Source: Planctomycetia bacterium (GTDB lineage: Bacteria; Planctomycetota; UBA8108; SXIK01). Taken from it: 56,406 nucleotides of DNA. The translations under genes were made by a program, and so were the position numbers. Below, piece by piece: positions 44,213 to 54,168 of the stretch; the stretch's first letter is position 1, and each line of letters begins with the position of its first letter. Location of the stretch: positions 1 through 56,406 of the forward strand of contig SXIK01000169.1 of the NCBI GenBank assembly GCA_005772855.1, read 5' to 3'. Under the pieces are notes generated by a model. That model was not told where the DNA came from. It saw nothing but the letters and a program-made list of their open reading frames with translations, and made no database searches.

Positions 44213-44340
44213 CAGGTCGGTGCGCCTGGCGCCGCCAACAGCTTGTTGAACGAGTCCGCGCGGCAGCGCACCACGGGAGCGAGCAGCCTTTCGACCAGGG
44301 CACCCTGGGTCTTTTTCTCCCCGACGGATCCGTACTCGGT
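44213..44340 (-). other. Possible remnant of a spermidine-synthase-like C-terminus
   Basis: On the minus strand this stretch reads ALVERLLAPVVRCRADS, resembling the last residues of the membrane/spermidine-synthase protein encoded at 46876-48612 (PVENLLAPVVRRRSLQ). A 21-base exact match (44266-44286 with 46903-46923) underlies it. No intact gene surrounds it. It looks like a short duplicated or deletion-left fragment. The gap 44213-44470 holds nothing else. Confidence 0.45.
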
Positions 44341-44470
44341 CGTGTGCTGAATCCAGGGAATTCGAGGCAGGCTGCCTTCACAACGTCGCTTGTGTGCTTG
44401 ACCCGGGAAGCGGCAATGGCCGCAAGAACCGGGCAGCAACCCCGACAAGCACCCAACCAAGGAGCTTTTC

Positions 44471-46724
44471 ATGTCTCGTACCCCCACGATCCTCGCCCTT
44501 CTCCTCGCCCTCGCTTACTCCGCCCGGGTGCCTGCTCAAGTCCGGCCAGACGATCTGGCCCTGGTGGTCAGGACTCCTTCCTTTCTGCGGGGCGACTCCA
44601 ACGGTGACGGCAAAATCGATATGGGTGATCCCATTTCCCTCCTCGGCTGCCTGTTCGCCGGCGGCGCCTGCCCGAGCTGCGAGGACGGCGCCGACGCCAA
44701 CGACGACGGCCGCCTGGACATGAGCGATTCGATTTTTCTCCTCGCCTGGCTCTTCCTGGGCGGCCCGGCGCCCGCCGACCCCGGCCCGCAGGAGTGCGGC
44801 CCCGATCCGACGGCCGACAAGCTGGCAGCGTGCGTTTACCGCCGAACCGGCTGCGACCCGGTCGAGGAGGTCGATCCTGCCCGGGCCGACGTGCTGTCGC
44901 GGCTGCACTGGGCCGCCGTGGCGGCACCGGAGCGTTTTGTCGAGCCTGACGATGACGCCGAGTACCGCCGCCCGTCAGGCTCTCACGGTCCGCGTGAGGT
45001 GCCCTATGTGCCACGCGAAGGCAAGGGCTTCTCCTGGAGCTCGCCGCTCGGCCGCCGCATCCTCATGGAGTACGGTTCGGCCGACCCGGACACGGAAGGC
45101 TCCGCCTTCCACTCCACCATCAATTCCCTCGAGCACCAGGTCGAGACAGTTGCCGAGGAGCACGTCTGCATCGAGCCGCAACACTACGTCGAGGCCTCCG
45201 ATCGCGTCTTCCAGGGCTGGGACACGCAGGTTTTCAAGGCGCCCAAGAACGCCTTCGCGAGCGATTCCGAAGCCACCGAGTTCCTGCTCTCGGTCCACGC
45301 CGAGCAGCCGTTCTTCCTGCCATTCAGCGACTCGAGCGTCAAGCTTGGCCACGGCTGGTTCTACAACTCGGGTGGGCTGCACCGGGCCTGCGATTACTCG
45401 CGCTCCGGGGTCGAGGAGAACGAGGATCCAACTTTCGAGGTGCGCTCGAGCAGTTGGGGAGTGGTCGCGGCCGTCACCTGGGACGATAACGGCGGCAACC
45501 TTGTCGCCGTCGAGCACACCGCCGCTGGCGGCCAAAAGGTCATGATCTGCTACCTCCACCTGCGCAACGGCCGGGTCCACGACGTCGCCGAAGCCAAGGA
45601 CAGCACGTCCGACTCCGAGAAGTACGTCAAGTACCGCGCCTTTGCCCGTGACTATCCCAATCACCTCTCCTGGGGCACCGAGTCCCACAAGATCAAGGTC
45701 ACCGTGGGTCAGCACGTCGCACCCGGAACCTTGCTCGGCTACGCCGGCAACACCGGCGCGGGCGGCGCCGGCTCGGGACTCAACGCGGATGGCTCGCCCA
45801 AGAACTGGAAGGGCAATATCCACCTGCACGTTTACTTCGCCGTGCCGCACCCGGACACGGAGAACACCTGGGTGTGGGTCGATCCCTACGGCGTCTACGA
45901 CGAGGTCGAACACGGCTGCTACGACCTCTTGAAGTCGACCAAGTTCTCCCGCCTTTACGCGCCGTTCTATCCAACTTTCCACGGCGTTCCGTACGAGATC
46001 TACAAGTTCTACTTCGGCTACTACCCGAACATGGGCTACAAGCTCCAGACCTTGAACGTACACCGCAAGGATTCGAAGCTGCTCGTATCTGGCTCGTTTC
46101 AGGGGGGCCTCTCGGGCAGTTGGTACGTGCACAGCTACATGAGCGCCGACCGCTTTCAAACCAAGGCCAACGAGTACTGGGCCAAGGGCTACATTCCGCG
46201 CGAAACCACCGTGGCCAAGACCCTCGGCGGCGAGCCGCGCTGGACGGCGATCTGGCGCAAGGTCAAGGGGGGCGAGCACGTCGAGCACCGCGGTGCCCTC
46301 ACCGTCAGCGAGTGGCCTGACAAGTGGCAAGAGCGGGTCGTCGAGGACGAAGTGGCGCGTGGAGGACTACTCTGGCTACACGATCGGCACCAAGGAGTAC
46401 ATTTCCGCGCTGTACACCGACGACGATCCGCGGCCCTTCCTCCTCCACCGCAACAGAACTTCGGCCGAGCTGGATGCGATTGTGGAGGAGAACACCGAGA
46501 AGGGCATGCTGCCGGTCAACTTCAACGTCGCCGAGCTGTCCGGTGGCCGCCGCTACACCGGGATCTTCCGCAACGTCCCGGGTTTCTGGAAGGTCTTCTG
46601 GGGCCGCTCGCCTTCGGTTTACCAGGACCTCGTCGAGCAGCAAGTTGCCCTCGGCTACCGCGTTCACAAGATCCAGGGCTATGCCAACTCGTCCAAGTAC
46701 GCGGTGATCTTCACCAGGAATTGA
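44471..46724 (+). pseudogene. M23 metallopeptidase with dockerin-like domain, frameshifted near 46350
   Basis: AGGAG precedes ATG 44471. Signal peptide (1-22); EF-hand pair GDSNGDGKIDMGD and DANDDGRLDMSD (about 36-105); M23/LytM-like domain with HRACD (His304, Asp308) and HLH (451-453), the usual zinc set; then Trp/Tyr-rich repeats (WYVHSYMSADRF, FWKVFWGRSPSVYQDL) resembling those of polyglycine-hydrolase-like proteins. The frame changes near 46350: GERVVED continues as KWRVEDYSGYTIG one base later, so one extra base (likely the G in GAGGACGAAGTGG) breaks it, and the last 125 residues are in another frame. About 750 residues if restored. A recent mutation or assembly error is equally possible; the domain itself is intact. 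Murein or peptide cleavage outside the cell is inferred. Confidence 0.82.
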
Positions 46725-46760
46725 TGGCCGACACCGCCCGCAACCGGCACCAACGACGAC

Positions 46761-46790
46761 AGCCCTCCCGCTTGCGGGGGGGCTTTTTTT
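46761..46790 (+). terminator. Strong rho-independent terminator after the M23 gene
   Basis: AGCCCTCCCGC / GCGGGGGGGCT hairpin with a tight loop followed by seven T, 36 bases after the stop. Confidence 0.92.
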
Positions 46791-46875
46791 GTGTTCATGG
46801 GCGCCGGCCTGGCAGCGCTGCCCGCGGAGACCTGTCCAACAGGCTGCCAACCCTGGCGGGCCGGGCCCATGGCGA

Positions 46876-48612
46876 TTACTTGACTTCTTGCAGGGAGCGG
46901 CGGCGCACCACGGGAGCGAGCAGATTTTCGACCGGTGCATAGTCGTCCGTGAGAACCAGCCGACCCGAGCGTCGGATGAGGGTCTGAATGTGCTCCGGCG
47001 TGAGCACGGTCCCCTGAAAATCCTTCTCCCCTTGCCGCTGGCCGAGATCAGCGAGGTCAAGCTCTCGGAGCGACGCCGCAAGAATCCAGGTTTCCCGGGC
47101 AGCGGGGTCGGCGCTGGGTCCATCGGGACGATCGGTGAAGATGTAAACTCTCGGGAAAACCTTCGCCAGCGTGTTGTAAATCGCCCCGAGAAAGAGTCCC
47201 GATTCATAAATGTCGATCACATTCATGAGGTAGATCCCCCGACCCGGAACCAGGAGATCGCGCAACTTCACCATGAACTCCTCGGTGACAAGGTGCTGAG
47301 GGACGCAATAGTCGTTGAATGCGTCGCCATAGATGAAATCGAAGGGCTTGAAGCCCTTCCCCTCGCTCTTTTGGCGCACCAGGTCATCAACGTGATTTCG
47401 CGCGTCGAGGTGGAAGATTTCGATCCTCTTCACTGGCGCCTGAGTCTCGGGTGTGGCTGAGGAAGCGGACGCAGACTGCGCCATGGCCACCCCTGACTCG
47501 CGCACGAGGACCTCGTCCGGACTCAGGCCGAAGGCCTCGAAGTTGGCCTCGGTAACCACCGGGTCGATCTCGGCCACTTGCACCTCGCAGCCTGGCCAGA
47601 TGTTTCGGACATGTCGGGGAAACACATAGCCACCACCGCCAATAAAAAAAAAGTTCAGCCGCAAGGGATCGTCGACATGTCGCGTTGTGAGCATGTGGTA
47701 AAGGCGCTCGTAGTCGTATAGCAACTTCTGTGGTTGTTTCGGGGCGTAGATCGCATGGAGAAGATTGTCCATGATCAGGAGCCGTGTTGTCATGGGACCG
47801 CGCTCCTCGGCGACGCGCACGAAGCTGTACTGGCTTTCCTTTGCGAAGATCCACTGCCGGGGGCTCTGACTGCCTGTCTCATAGATGCGTGGGCCGTCAG
47901 CCGTCCACATCCACTTGCCCCGGCCCCGACCACCGACGACGCCCGAGGCGGCAAGGAGCCCGAGAAGGAGGGGCCAGGAGACTGCCAGGAGACGCAGGCT
48001 GAAGCCTGGCAATAGCAGCAACGCCTGGAGACCCAGGAGCGCGGCGACACTCAGGGCGACCCCCGAGGTTCCGATGAGTCCGATCAGATAATAGCCAGAG
48101 AGAAACGTGCCAACGATGCTTCCGAACGCTCCCGACGCGTAGACTCTGCCAATCGTGCGTCCCGTTCCGCCGCCGCCGCCTTCAAGCGCCAGCTTGACCA
48201 CGACGGGCCCCATCATCCCGAGCACCGTGGCAGGCAAGAGGAACGCGCCGCTGACGTGAAGAAAGATACGGATCGGGAAGCTCAGCTCGGAGTACTGGTT
48301 CCAGCCGATCAGTCGTCCGACCCAGTAGTTTGCAAGGGGGAGGAGAAGGCAGACGCCCATCCCGCCGAAGAAGAGCGCACCGAGGGCCTCCCTCGCCGGG
48401 AATCGATCGGCAAGTCGGCCGCCGATGAAGTTGCCCGCGGTGATTCCCCCCAGGACAACGCCGATCACCGAGGTCCACGTATAGAGTCCAGCCCCCGCGT
48501 AAATCGACATCAGGCGCCCAGCCACCATTTCGATGGACATGACTCCCGCGCTTGCGAGGAAGGCGAGAACGCAGGGAAGCATGACCGATCGAGGGCCCGC
48601 GCTGGGATTCAT
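46876..48612 (-). CDS. Fused membrane domain / spermidine-synthase-like protein
   Basis: 578 residues. N-terminal half: six or seven membrane helices of a transporter-like half (LASAGVMSIEMVAGRL, GVVLGGITAGNFIGGRLAD). C-terminal half (about 270-560): class I methyltransferase-like fold as in polyamine synthases: FFFIGGGGYVFPRH (cofactor loop), VAEIDPVV (acidic residue), DARNHVDD, FIYGDAFNDY. Such fused spermidine/spermine synthases are widespread but aminopropyl transfer has rarely been shown, so polyamine product is uncertain. Divergent from the TMTC-like gene. Confidence 0.88.
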   Translation of the reverse strand: MNPSAGPRSVMLPCVLAFLASAGVMSIEMVAGRLMSIYAGAGLYTWTSVIGVVLGGITAGNFIGGRLADRFPAREALGALFFGGMGVCLLLPLANYWVGRLIGWNQYSELSFPIRIFLHVSGAFLLPATVLGMMGPVVVKLALEGGGGGTGRTIGRVYASGAFGSIVGTFLSGYYLIGLIGTSGVALSVAALLGLQALLLLPGFSLRLLAVSWPLLLGLLAASGVVGGRGRGKWMWTADGPRIYETGSQSPRQWIFAKESQYSFVRVAEERGPMTTRLLIMDNLLHAIYAPKQPQKLLYDYERLYHMLTTRHVDDPLRLNFFFIGGGGYVFPRHVRNIWPGCEVQVAEIDPVVTEANFEAFGLSPDEVLVRESGVAMAQSASASSATPETQAPVKRIEIFHLDARNHVDDLVRQKSEGKGFKPFDFIYGDAFNDYCVPQHLVTEEFMVKLRDLLVPGRGIYLMNVIDIYESGLFLGAIYNTLAKVFPRVYIFTDRPDGPSADPAARETWILAASLRELDLADLGQRQGEKDFQGTVLTPEHIQTLIRRSGRLVLTDDYAPVENLLAPVVRRRSLQEVK

Positions 48613-48724
48613 GGGGACCGAGGATAGCGCAGAGCGCGGCCCGGCACCAGCGCCCTGTGCCCCAAGCAGGGGGGCACACCTGGACCGTCAAAGCGCTCTG
48701 TCGCTTGAGACCTGCATTCCTCTG

Positions 48725-48730
48725 TACAAT
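48725..48730 (+). promoter_or_regulatory. Possible -10 box of a leaderless transcript
   Basis: TACAAT lies eight bases before ATG 48739, and no ribosome-binding site is visible. Transcription would begin at or next to the start codon. No good -35 at 17 bases. Confidence 0.3.
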
Positions 48731-48738
48731 CTCCGCCC

Positions 48739-50775
48739 ATGCTTCCCAATTCCAGCGAATCTTCCGGCAAGGCAGCCCGTTGGCTCTGGATCCTCCCCTT
48801 CGGGGCCGCCTTGGTTGTGCATCTGGGCGTGCTGCGCTCTCCGCTCATGCTGGACGACAAGGTAATGGTGGAGCGCTTGAAGGAGATCCCGAGTCTCTCG
48901 CCCGCCCCCCTCTTTTTCGAGAACTACGTCCGTGTGGACCGAGTCGATCAAGGCTACCGCCCCCTCACCTTCGCGACCCACGTCTCTCTTGCGAAGCTCG
49001 GCCCACACGAGAGCTCCACCCTCGTGCAACGAGCGGCGAACCAGCTCCTCCACGCCATGGTCGCGGCGGCTGTCTTTTATCTCCTTGTGCAGCTGGGCGC
49101 GGTGCCGCCCATCGCGGCTCTGGGCTCGACAATTTTCGCTGTATCGCCGATCGCTACGGACGCTGTGGCCCGAATCGCGGGACGCGCCGAAATTCTCGCC
49201 ACTCTTTGCGCCCTGGGCGCGTGGATGCTGGCTCTGAGAAATGCAAGCAGCCTCAAGAGCTCCCGCAGCGAGAGCCCCTTTGGGGTTGCGCTGGTTGGAG
49301 GGCTCACGCTGGCTGCTCTCCTCTCGAAGGAAAACGAGGCGATGCTGCTTCCGGCGGCCCTGCTTCTGAGTGCCTGGATGCTGGGGCGTGAACTGCCCTG
49401 GCGGTCCATTGGAAGCTCCCTCGCGGCGGTCCTGGGATACCTCGTTTTCCGGAGTGTCGTTCTGGAAGATCGAGCAGGCTTCTCCACACTGCTCATGAAC
49501 CCCCTGCGCGATGCAGGCCTCTTCCAGTCGATCACCCACGCCTCCCGTCACCTCTTCCTCCATGCTTTCCAGACGATCTGTCCTGTTCGTCTCTCCGCCG
49601 AGTACACGTTTCTCGATGTACCCACCTCGGGAATCGCGCGCCTCGTGCCCTCGCTCCTGGGGCTCCTCACCGTGCTGGGCACCGGCGTGATCGTCGTGGC
49701 GCGAAGGAAGCGGTTTTCGCTCCCCGGACTCGGCCTGGCATCGTTTTTTCTCCTTGCTCTCCCTGCGGCCATGATCCTGACGCCACAGAGGAGCACCTTT
49801 GCGGAACGAAACGCCTACCTGCCGAGCGTGGGGCTGGGAATCATGGTCTCGGGGATGGCCATGTACTTCGTCCTTCGCCACCGCAAGAGGACCCTCGGTG
49901 CGCTGTCTGTAATTATCCTGCTTTTCTCGGCGCGGACCGCGGCGCGCAACGAGGACTGGGCGAGTGGCGACATCACCAGGCTGGCTCCAGCCCGGGGCGA
50001 CTTGAACTGGCCCCAGGACCTCCTTCTGGCGTACACCCAGCTCTCCAACCTGGCGAAGGGACCGCTCGAGGTGCGAGAGCTCAGAACTTACATGCACGAG
50101 GAGGCCGATCGAATCCTGAAGGAGTCACCCCAGAACGGCTGGGGGCATGCGATCCTGGGCCAGGAGCTCCTGGATCTGGGGAAATCCGAGGAAGCTTTCG
50201 AGCGCATGAACCAGGCGATCTCATGGCTCGAGTCGCAGCGGCCCCCGATACTGGAGCCGGAGGTCTATCGGCTTCGTGGCGAGGCGCTCGCCTTCCTTGG
50301 TCGCGATGCGGAGGCCTTTGAAGACCTTGACAGGCACATCCGGCTGATGAAGAGTGCGCAGCGCAAGGTGGAGGCAATCGTCTACAGCCGACACGGCCTC
50401 TGTCTTGGCCGGATGGGCCATCTCCAGAAGGCACTTGAGAGCTTCAACATTGCGATTTCAATTCGCAAGGATCTGCCCGAGATTTGGAACAATCGAGGCT
50501 TCGCCAGGTTCAAGCTGGACGATTACCAGGGAGCCTCCACGGACTATCAAGCGGGCCTTGATCTGTGCAGGAAGAGCAACACCATCACCAAGCCCGACGG
50601 CCATAGCGTCCACTCCTTTCTCCTGAAGATCGCAGACCTCTATCGCTCGTGGGGAGAACGGTTACTTGCCGCGGGCGACCCGGAAAACGCAAAAAAGGCG
50701 GAGGCGGAAGCTCACCGATTCAGGAGCGAAGCCGAAACACTGGTTCCCCCGGCGGGAGCCCAGAAAACCAAGTAG
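48739..50775 (+). CDS. TMTC-like membrane protein with C-terminal TPRs
   Basis: 678 residues. First 420 residues are a multi-helix membrane part with the signatures of TMTC/GT-C O-mannosyltransferase-like proteins: an acidic pair near the first loop (PLMLDDKVMV), GYRPLTFATHVSLAKLG, SPIATDAVARIAGRAEILA, LLSKENEAML. The last 250 residues are TPRs (GWGHAILGQELLDLGKSEEAFERMNQAIS, EIWNNRGFARFKLDDYQGASTDY are examples by region). Probably a lipid-linked-sugar-dependent glycosyltransferase of the envelope; donor and acceptor unknown. Lacks an evident ribosome-binding site. Confidence 0.85.
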   Translation: MLPNSSESSGKAARWLWILPFGAALVVHLGVLRSPLMLDDKVMVERLKEIPSLSPAPLFFENYVRVDRVDQGYRPLTFATHVSLAKLGPHESSTLVQRAANQLLHAMVAAAVFYLLVQLGAVPPIAALGSTIFAVSPIATDAVARIAGRAEILATLCALGAWMLALRNASSLKSSRSESPFGVALVGGLTLAALLSKENEAMLLPAALLLSAWMLGRELPWRSIGSSLAAVLGYLVFRSVVLEDRAGFSTLLMNPLRDAGLFQSITHASRHLFLHAFQTICPVRLSAEYTFLDVPTSGIARLVPSLLGLLTVLGTGVIVVARRKRFSLPGLGLASFFLLALPAAMILTPQRSTFAERNAYLPSVGLGIMVSGMAMYFVLRHRKRTLGALSVIILLFSARTAARNEDWASGDITRLAPARGDLNWPQDLLLAYTQLSNLAKGPLEVRELRTYMHEEADRILKESPQNGWGHAILGQELLDLGKSEEAFERMNQAISWLESQRPPILEPEVYRLRGEALAFLGRDAEAFEDLDRHIRLMKSAQRKVEAIVYSRHGLCLGRMGHLQKALESFNIAISIRKDLPEIWNNRGFARFKLDDYQGASTDYQAGLDLCRKSNTITKPDGHSVHSFLLKIADLYRSWGERLLAAGDPENAKKAEAEAHRFRSEAETLVPPAGAQKTK

Positions 50776-50815
50776 CGGCCTCCCCGGGAGCCGCTCTCCG
50801 GCTATCAACTGGCTG

Positions 50816-52417
50816 CTAGGCGCGTCGAAGCACCTGTCCCGTGCGTTTGCCAGTGATCCTGCCGTCCCGCATCCCGATTTCGCCGTTGACGATGACGTGC
50901 TTCATCCCGATGGCCAGCTGGTTCGGCTCAAAGGTGGTGCCGGTTTCTCCAAACGTCTTCGGATCGAAGATGGCCAGATCCGCCCACGCGCCGGCCCGAA
51001 TGACACCGCGATCCTTGAGGCCGAGTACCGCAGCAGGCATACCGGTGATCTTGTGAATTGCCTCTTCAGCAGTGAACGTCCCGGTCTCCCGCACCATGCG
51101 GCGGTAAAACCAGGACGCCCAGGTGTAAGAACCATGGAAGGTGGCCTGGGCGAGCGGTCCGTCGGGACACAGCGCGGTTGCGTCCGAGCCCACCATGCAG
51201 TGCGGATGCTGGTAGGTTCGGCTGAGTAGTTCCTCACTGTAGGACAGCAGGATCACCATCGGGCGTGATTCGATGTGCTCAATTTCGGCGAGCAGAAGGT
51301 CGTAGGCGACATCGAGAGGCTCCTCTCCCGATTGCGCCGCAATGTCGCCGAGGCTGCGGCGCGAAAACTCCGGCCTCGACTTGCACTCAAGCAGCACTAC
51401 ACGATCCCAGTCGGCGAGCGAGGAGATGAGGTTCCGGTGCGATTTCATCCGCTGGCGCACGGACGGATCCTTGAGGCGCGCTGCCAGGGCTGCCTTGCCG
51501 CCCTCGAACGCCCATTGCGGCAGGAGGACCTTGAGGGCGACCGTGCCGAAGAGGCGCGTATGCATGTCGAAGGAGACGTCCTGGCCTTCGCGCCGCGCGG
51601 CATCGACCAGATCCATGCTCTTTTCCAGGTCGTCGCGACCGCGCCGTGGTGTCAGATGGGAGATTTGCAACCGCACGTTGCCGACGCGCGCGGTGCGAAT
51701 CGCCTCGGCGATTGCCTCGACGGCCGCTTCGTCGCGGTTGCGTGTGTGGGTCGCGTAAAGGCCACCGGACTTGGCGCACACCCGGCACAGCTCCGCCACC
51801 TCGGCCTCGGAGGCGTTGCGCTCGGTTGCGTATTCGAGGCCGGTTGAATACCCGAAAGCCCCGGCCTCCAGCCCCTCGGCCAGCAAGGTCGACATGCGCG
51901 ACTGCTCGTCGGTGGTGGCCGGCCGATCCGCGACGCCCACCGTCGCCATGCGCAGCTGGCCGTTGGGAACCAGCGTGGCCACATTGACGGCCGGCTTTGA
52001 CTCGGCCAGGCGGTTGAGGTAGTCGTCCGTCGTGCGCCAGCTCAGATCGACCGACTTGTCGAATCCGTAAATGATCTCCTGCGACAAGGCGACGTTGCTG
52101 ATCGGCTGACAGCCCCAGCCGCAATTGCCGATCACCTCGAGGGTCACACCCTGACTGATTTGACTCAGCGCCCGCGGGTCGACGAGCAGCGTGTAGTCCG
52201 AATGACTGTGAATGTCAATGAACCCCGGTGTCACCAGCAAGCCGGCGGCGTCGATTTCGTGGCTGGCGCGAAGGTCGGCGCCCGGCATGTCCGCTGGAGA
52301 GACCATCGCTGCGACGCGTCCATCCTTGATGAGCAGTTCACAGCGCCTCGCTGGCGAACCGGTTCCGTCGATGAGCGTGGCGTTTCGGACGATGATGTCG
52401 GCGGCGGCGGCCGTCAT
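50816..52417 (-). CDS. D-aminoacylase / N-acyl-D-amino-acid deacylase family amidohydrolase
   Basis: 533 residues. Metal and catalytic motifs of D-aminoacylases: GFIDIHSHSD (HxH), NCGWGC (metal Cys), YATHTRNRD and QISHLTPR (metal His), MVGSDATAL (catalytic Asp). These enzymes hydrolyse N-acyl-D-amino acids or related amides. The ATG overlaps the hydantoinase B stop (ATGA at 52414-52417), so the three genes form one operon. With HyuA and HyuB this suggests catabolism of cyclic imides/hydantoins or oxoproline-like compounds to amino acids; the actual substrate is not known. Confidence 0.9.
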   Translation of the reverse strand: MTAAAADIIVRNATLIDGTGSPARRCELLIKDGRVAAMVSPADMPGADLRASHEIDAAGLLVTPGFIDIHSHSDYTLLVDPRALSQISQGVTLEVIGNCGWGCQPISNVALSQEIIYGFDKSVDLSWRTTDDYLNRLAESKPAVNVATLVPNGQLRMATVGVADRPATTDEQSRMSTLLAEGLEAGAFGYSTGLEYATERNASEAEVAELCRVCAKSGGLYATHTRNRDEAAVEAIAEAIRTARVGNVRLQISHLTPRRGRDDLEKSMDLVDAARREGQDVSFDMHTRLFGTVALKVLLPQWAFEGGKAALAARLKDPSVRQRMKSHRNLISSLADWDRVVLLECKSRPEFSRRSLGDIAAQSGEEPLDVAYDLLLAEIEHIESRPMVILLSYSEELLSRTYQHPHCMVGSDATALCPDGPLAQATFHGSYTWASWFYRRMVRETGTFTAEEAIHKITGMPAAVLGLKDRGVIRAGAWADLAIFDPKTFGETGTTFEPNQLAIGMKHVIVNGEIGMRDGRITGKRTGQVLRRA

Positions 52418-54156
52418 GTTGGTTTCCTCCCGGAGCGGGTTTCGCGAGCACGCAGTGCCTTCGTGGCGTCCTGGTCAATGCGTGGCGGCTCGCCTTCGAT
52501 GACAACACCGTAGTCGCGTCGCGCGCCCTCACGGGTTACAAATTCGAGAATCACATCCTCCAGCACCATCTCTGGATCGCGTTCGCGCGGATCGCCCAAC
52601 CCTCCTCCGCCGGCCAGCTCGTGCCGGAAGACATCGTCGCGATACATTATTTCGGGCTCGAGCAGGAGCACCGGCAAGACGCGCCGCTCGCCGTCGGGGT
52701 TGATGATGTTCCACGACGGAGTCCCCGGTGATCCGCCCGCGAGTCCGTAGGGCGGGTTCTTGCGCTTGTCGGACCTTATGGTCAGTACCGCCATGTCCGC
52801 CACAAGCCGGAGGTCGCGACGCATGGATACGCCGCCGCGACAGCGGCCTGGCCCGCCGCTGTCGGGCACGAATTCATAGCGATCGACGATGATGGGATGC
52901 TGCGCCTCGACCATCTCGACCGGAATGTTCGACTGGTTGGCACCGACATGGGACACTCCCGACTGCCCGTCGTGCCTTGGCATGCCGCCGGTATTGCCCA
53001 TCACCGTCTCGACGTACACGAACGGAGCGCCATCGTGCCGGCCACCCAGCGCGGTGATGGTCGCGCCGCCAAAGCCGTCAGCCGGAACGCGCTCGGGCAG
53101 CGCCTGCGCCAGCGCGCCCATCAGGCAGTCGATCATGCGGAACCCGGTGATCCCGCGCGCCCCGCAGGCCCCGGGATCGTTGGGATTGACAATGCTGCCG
53201 GAAGGCGCGCGCACCACGATGGGTATCGTGAAGCTCTGGCTGTTCGGCACCTCGCTCGACATGACCGAACGGATGGCCGCATAGGTCGCCGCCTTGGTAA
53301 ACGGCATCGGACTGTTGATCCCGGCGTGCACCTGCGGGTGCGACCCCGCCCAGTCGACGGTGATACTGTCGCCGTGGACGTGAAGGGCGACGCGGATCGG
53401 GATTTCCTCCGGCTTGGTTCCAAGGCCGTCGATGCAGTTTTCAAAACGGTAGACTCCATCGGGAATCTCGGCGATTTCAGCGCGCGCCAGGCGTTCGGCG
53501 TAGCGGTGGATCTCGGCAAAATAAGCGTCCGTCACGGCCTCGCCATAGCGCTTGTAGAGGTCGAGGAAGCTGCGTTCGGCGACCGTGCAGGCTGCAATCT
53601 GGGCGCGGATGTCGCCGAGAACCTTGACGGGCACCCGGACGTTGAGCTCCAGGATGTCCCAGATCGGCTGCACGTCGACCCCACGCTCCTTGAGCTTGAG
53701 GGCCGGCAGGCGCAACCCCTCGCCGTAGATGTCCCGAGCGCCGATTGCGTTGCTGCCCGGCACAATCCCTCCGACATCGTTGTGATGTGCAACCGTGGTC
53801 GCCCAGCCCTTGATGGTTCTTCCAAGGAAGATCGGTTTGACAATGTAAATGTCGGGCAGGTGTTGTCCGCCGGCCACGTACGGATCGTTGAAAATGAACA
53901 GGTCTTCCGGGTCGACCTTGCCGCGAAAGCGGGCGGTAAGGGCTTGCATGGCGTCGAAGAAGCTGCCCAGATGTAACGGCGTGGTCAGGCCCTGCGCCAG
54001 CGTCCGTCCCTCGGCGTCGCAGATCGCGGTGGAGTAATCCATGGCGTCACGGACGATGCCAGAGTACGCGCTGCGCATGACGATGAGCGCCATCTCGTCG
54101 GCGACGGAATCGAGCGCGTTCTTGATCACCTCGAGCTGGATCTGGTTGATTTCCAT
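52414..54156 (-). CDS. Hydantoinase B/oxoprolinase family protein
   Basis: 580 residues from ATG 54156, which has GTGAGGA upstream; a GTG at 54168 immediately after the previous stop is less likely. Family blocks: QLEVIKNALDSVADEMALI at the N-terminus, DPYVAGGQHLPDIYIVKPIF, VGANQSNIPVEMVEAQHPI and the C-terminal GGGGLGDPRERD. HyuB proteins work with HyuA in ATP-dependent hydrolysis of hydantoins, 5-oxoproline or in carboxylation of ketones (acetone/acetophenone carboxylase-like complexes). Here a D-aminoacylase partner favours hydrolysis. Middle gene of the operon. Confidence 0.9.
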   Translation of the reverse strand: MEINQIQLEVIKNALDSVADEMALIVMRSAYSGIVRDAMDYSTAICDAEGRTLAQGLTTPLHLGSFFDAMQALTARFRGKVDPEDLFIFNDPYVAGGQHLPDIYIVKPIFLGRTIKGWATTVAHHNDVGGIVPGSNAIGARDIYGEGLRLPALKLKERGVDVQPIWDILELNVRVPVKVLGDIRAQIAACTVAERSFLDLYKRYGEAVTDAYFAEIHRYAERLARAEIAEIPDGVYRFENCIDGLGTKPEEIPIRVALHVHGDSITVDWAGSHPQVHAGINSPMPFTKAATYAAIRSVMSSEVPNSQSFTIPIVVRAPSGSIVNPNDPGACGARGITGFRMIDCLMGALAQALPERVPADGFGGATITALGGRHDGAPFVYVETVMGNTGGMPRHDGQSGVSHVGANQSNIPVEMVEAQHPIIVDRYEFVPDSGGPGRCRGGVSMRRDLRLVADMAVLTIRSDKRKNPPYGLAGGSPGTPSWNIINPDGERRVLPVLLLEPEIMYRDDVFRHELAGGGGLGDPRERDPEMVLEDVILEFVTREGARRDYGVVIEGEPPRIDQDATKALRARETRSGRKPT

Positions 54157-54168
54157 TCTGTTCCTCAC

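Noticed and set aside
48688-50097. 469-codon open frame on the minus strand
   Set aside because: Antisense to the TMTC-like gene; a charged, repetitive translation without recognisable features.
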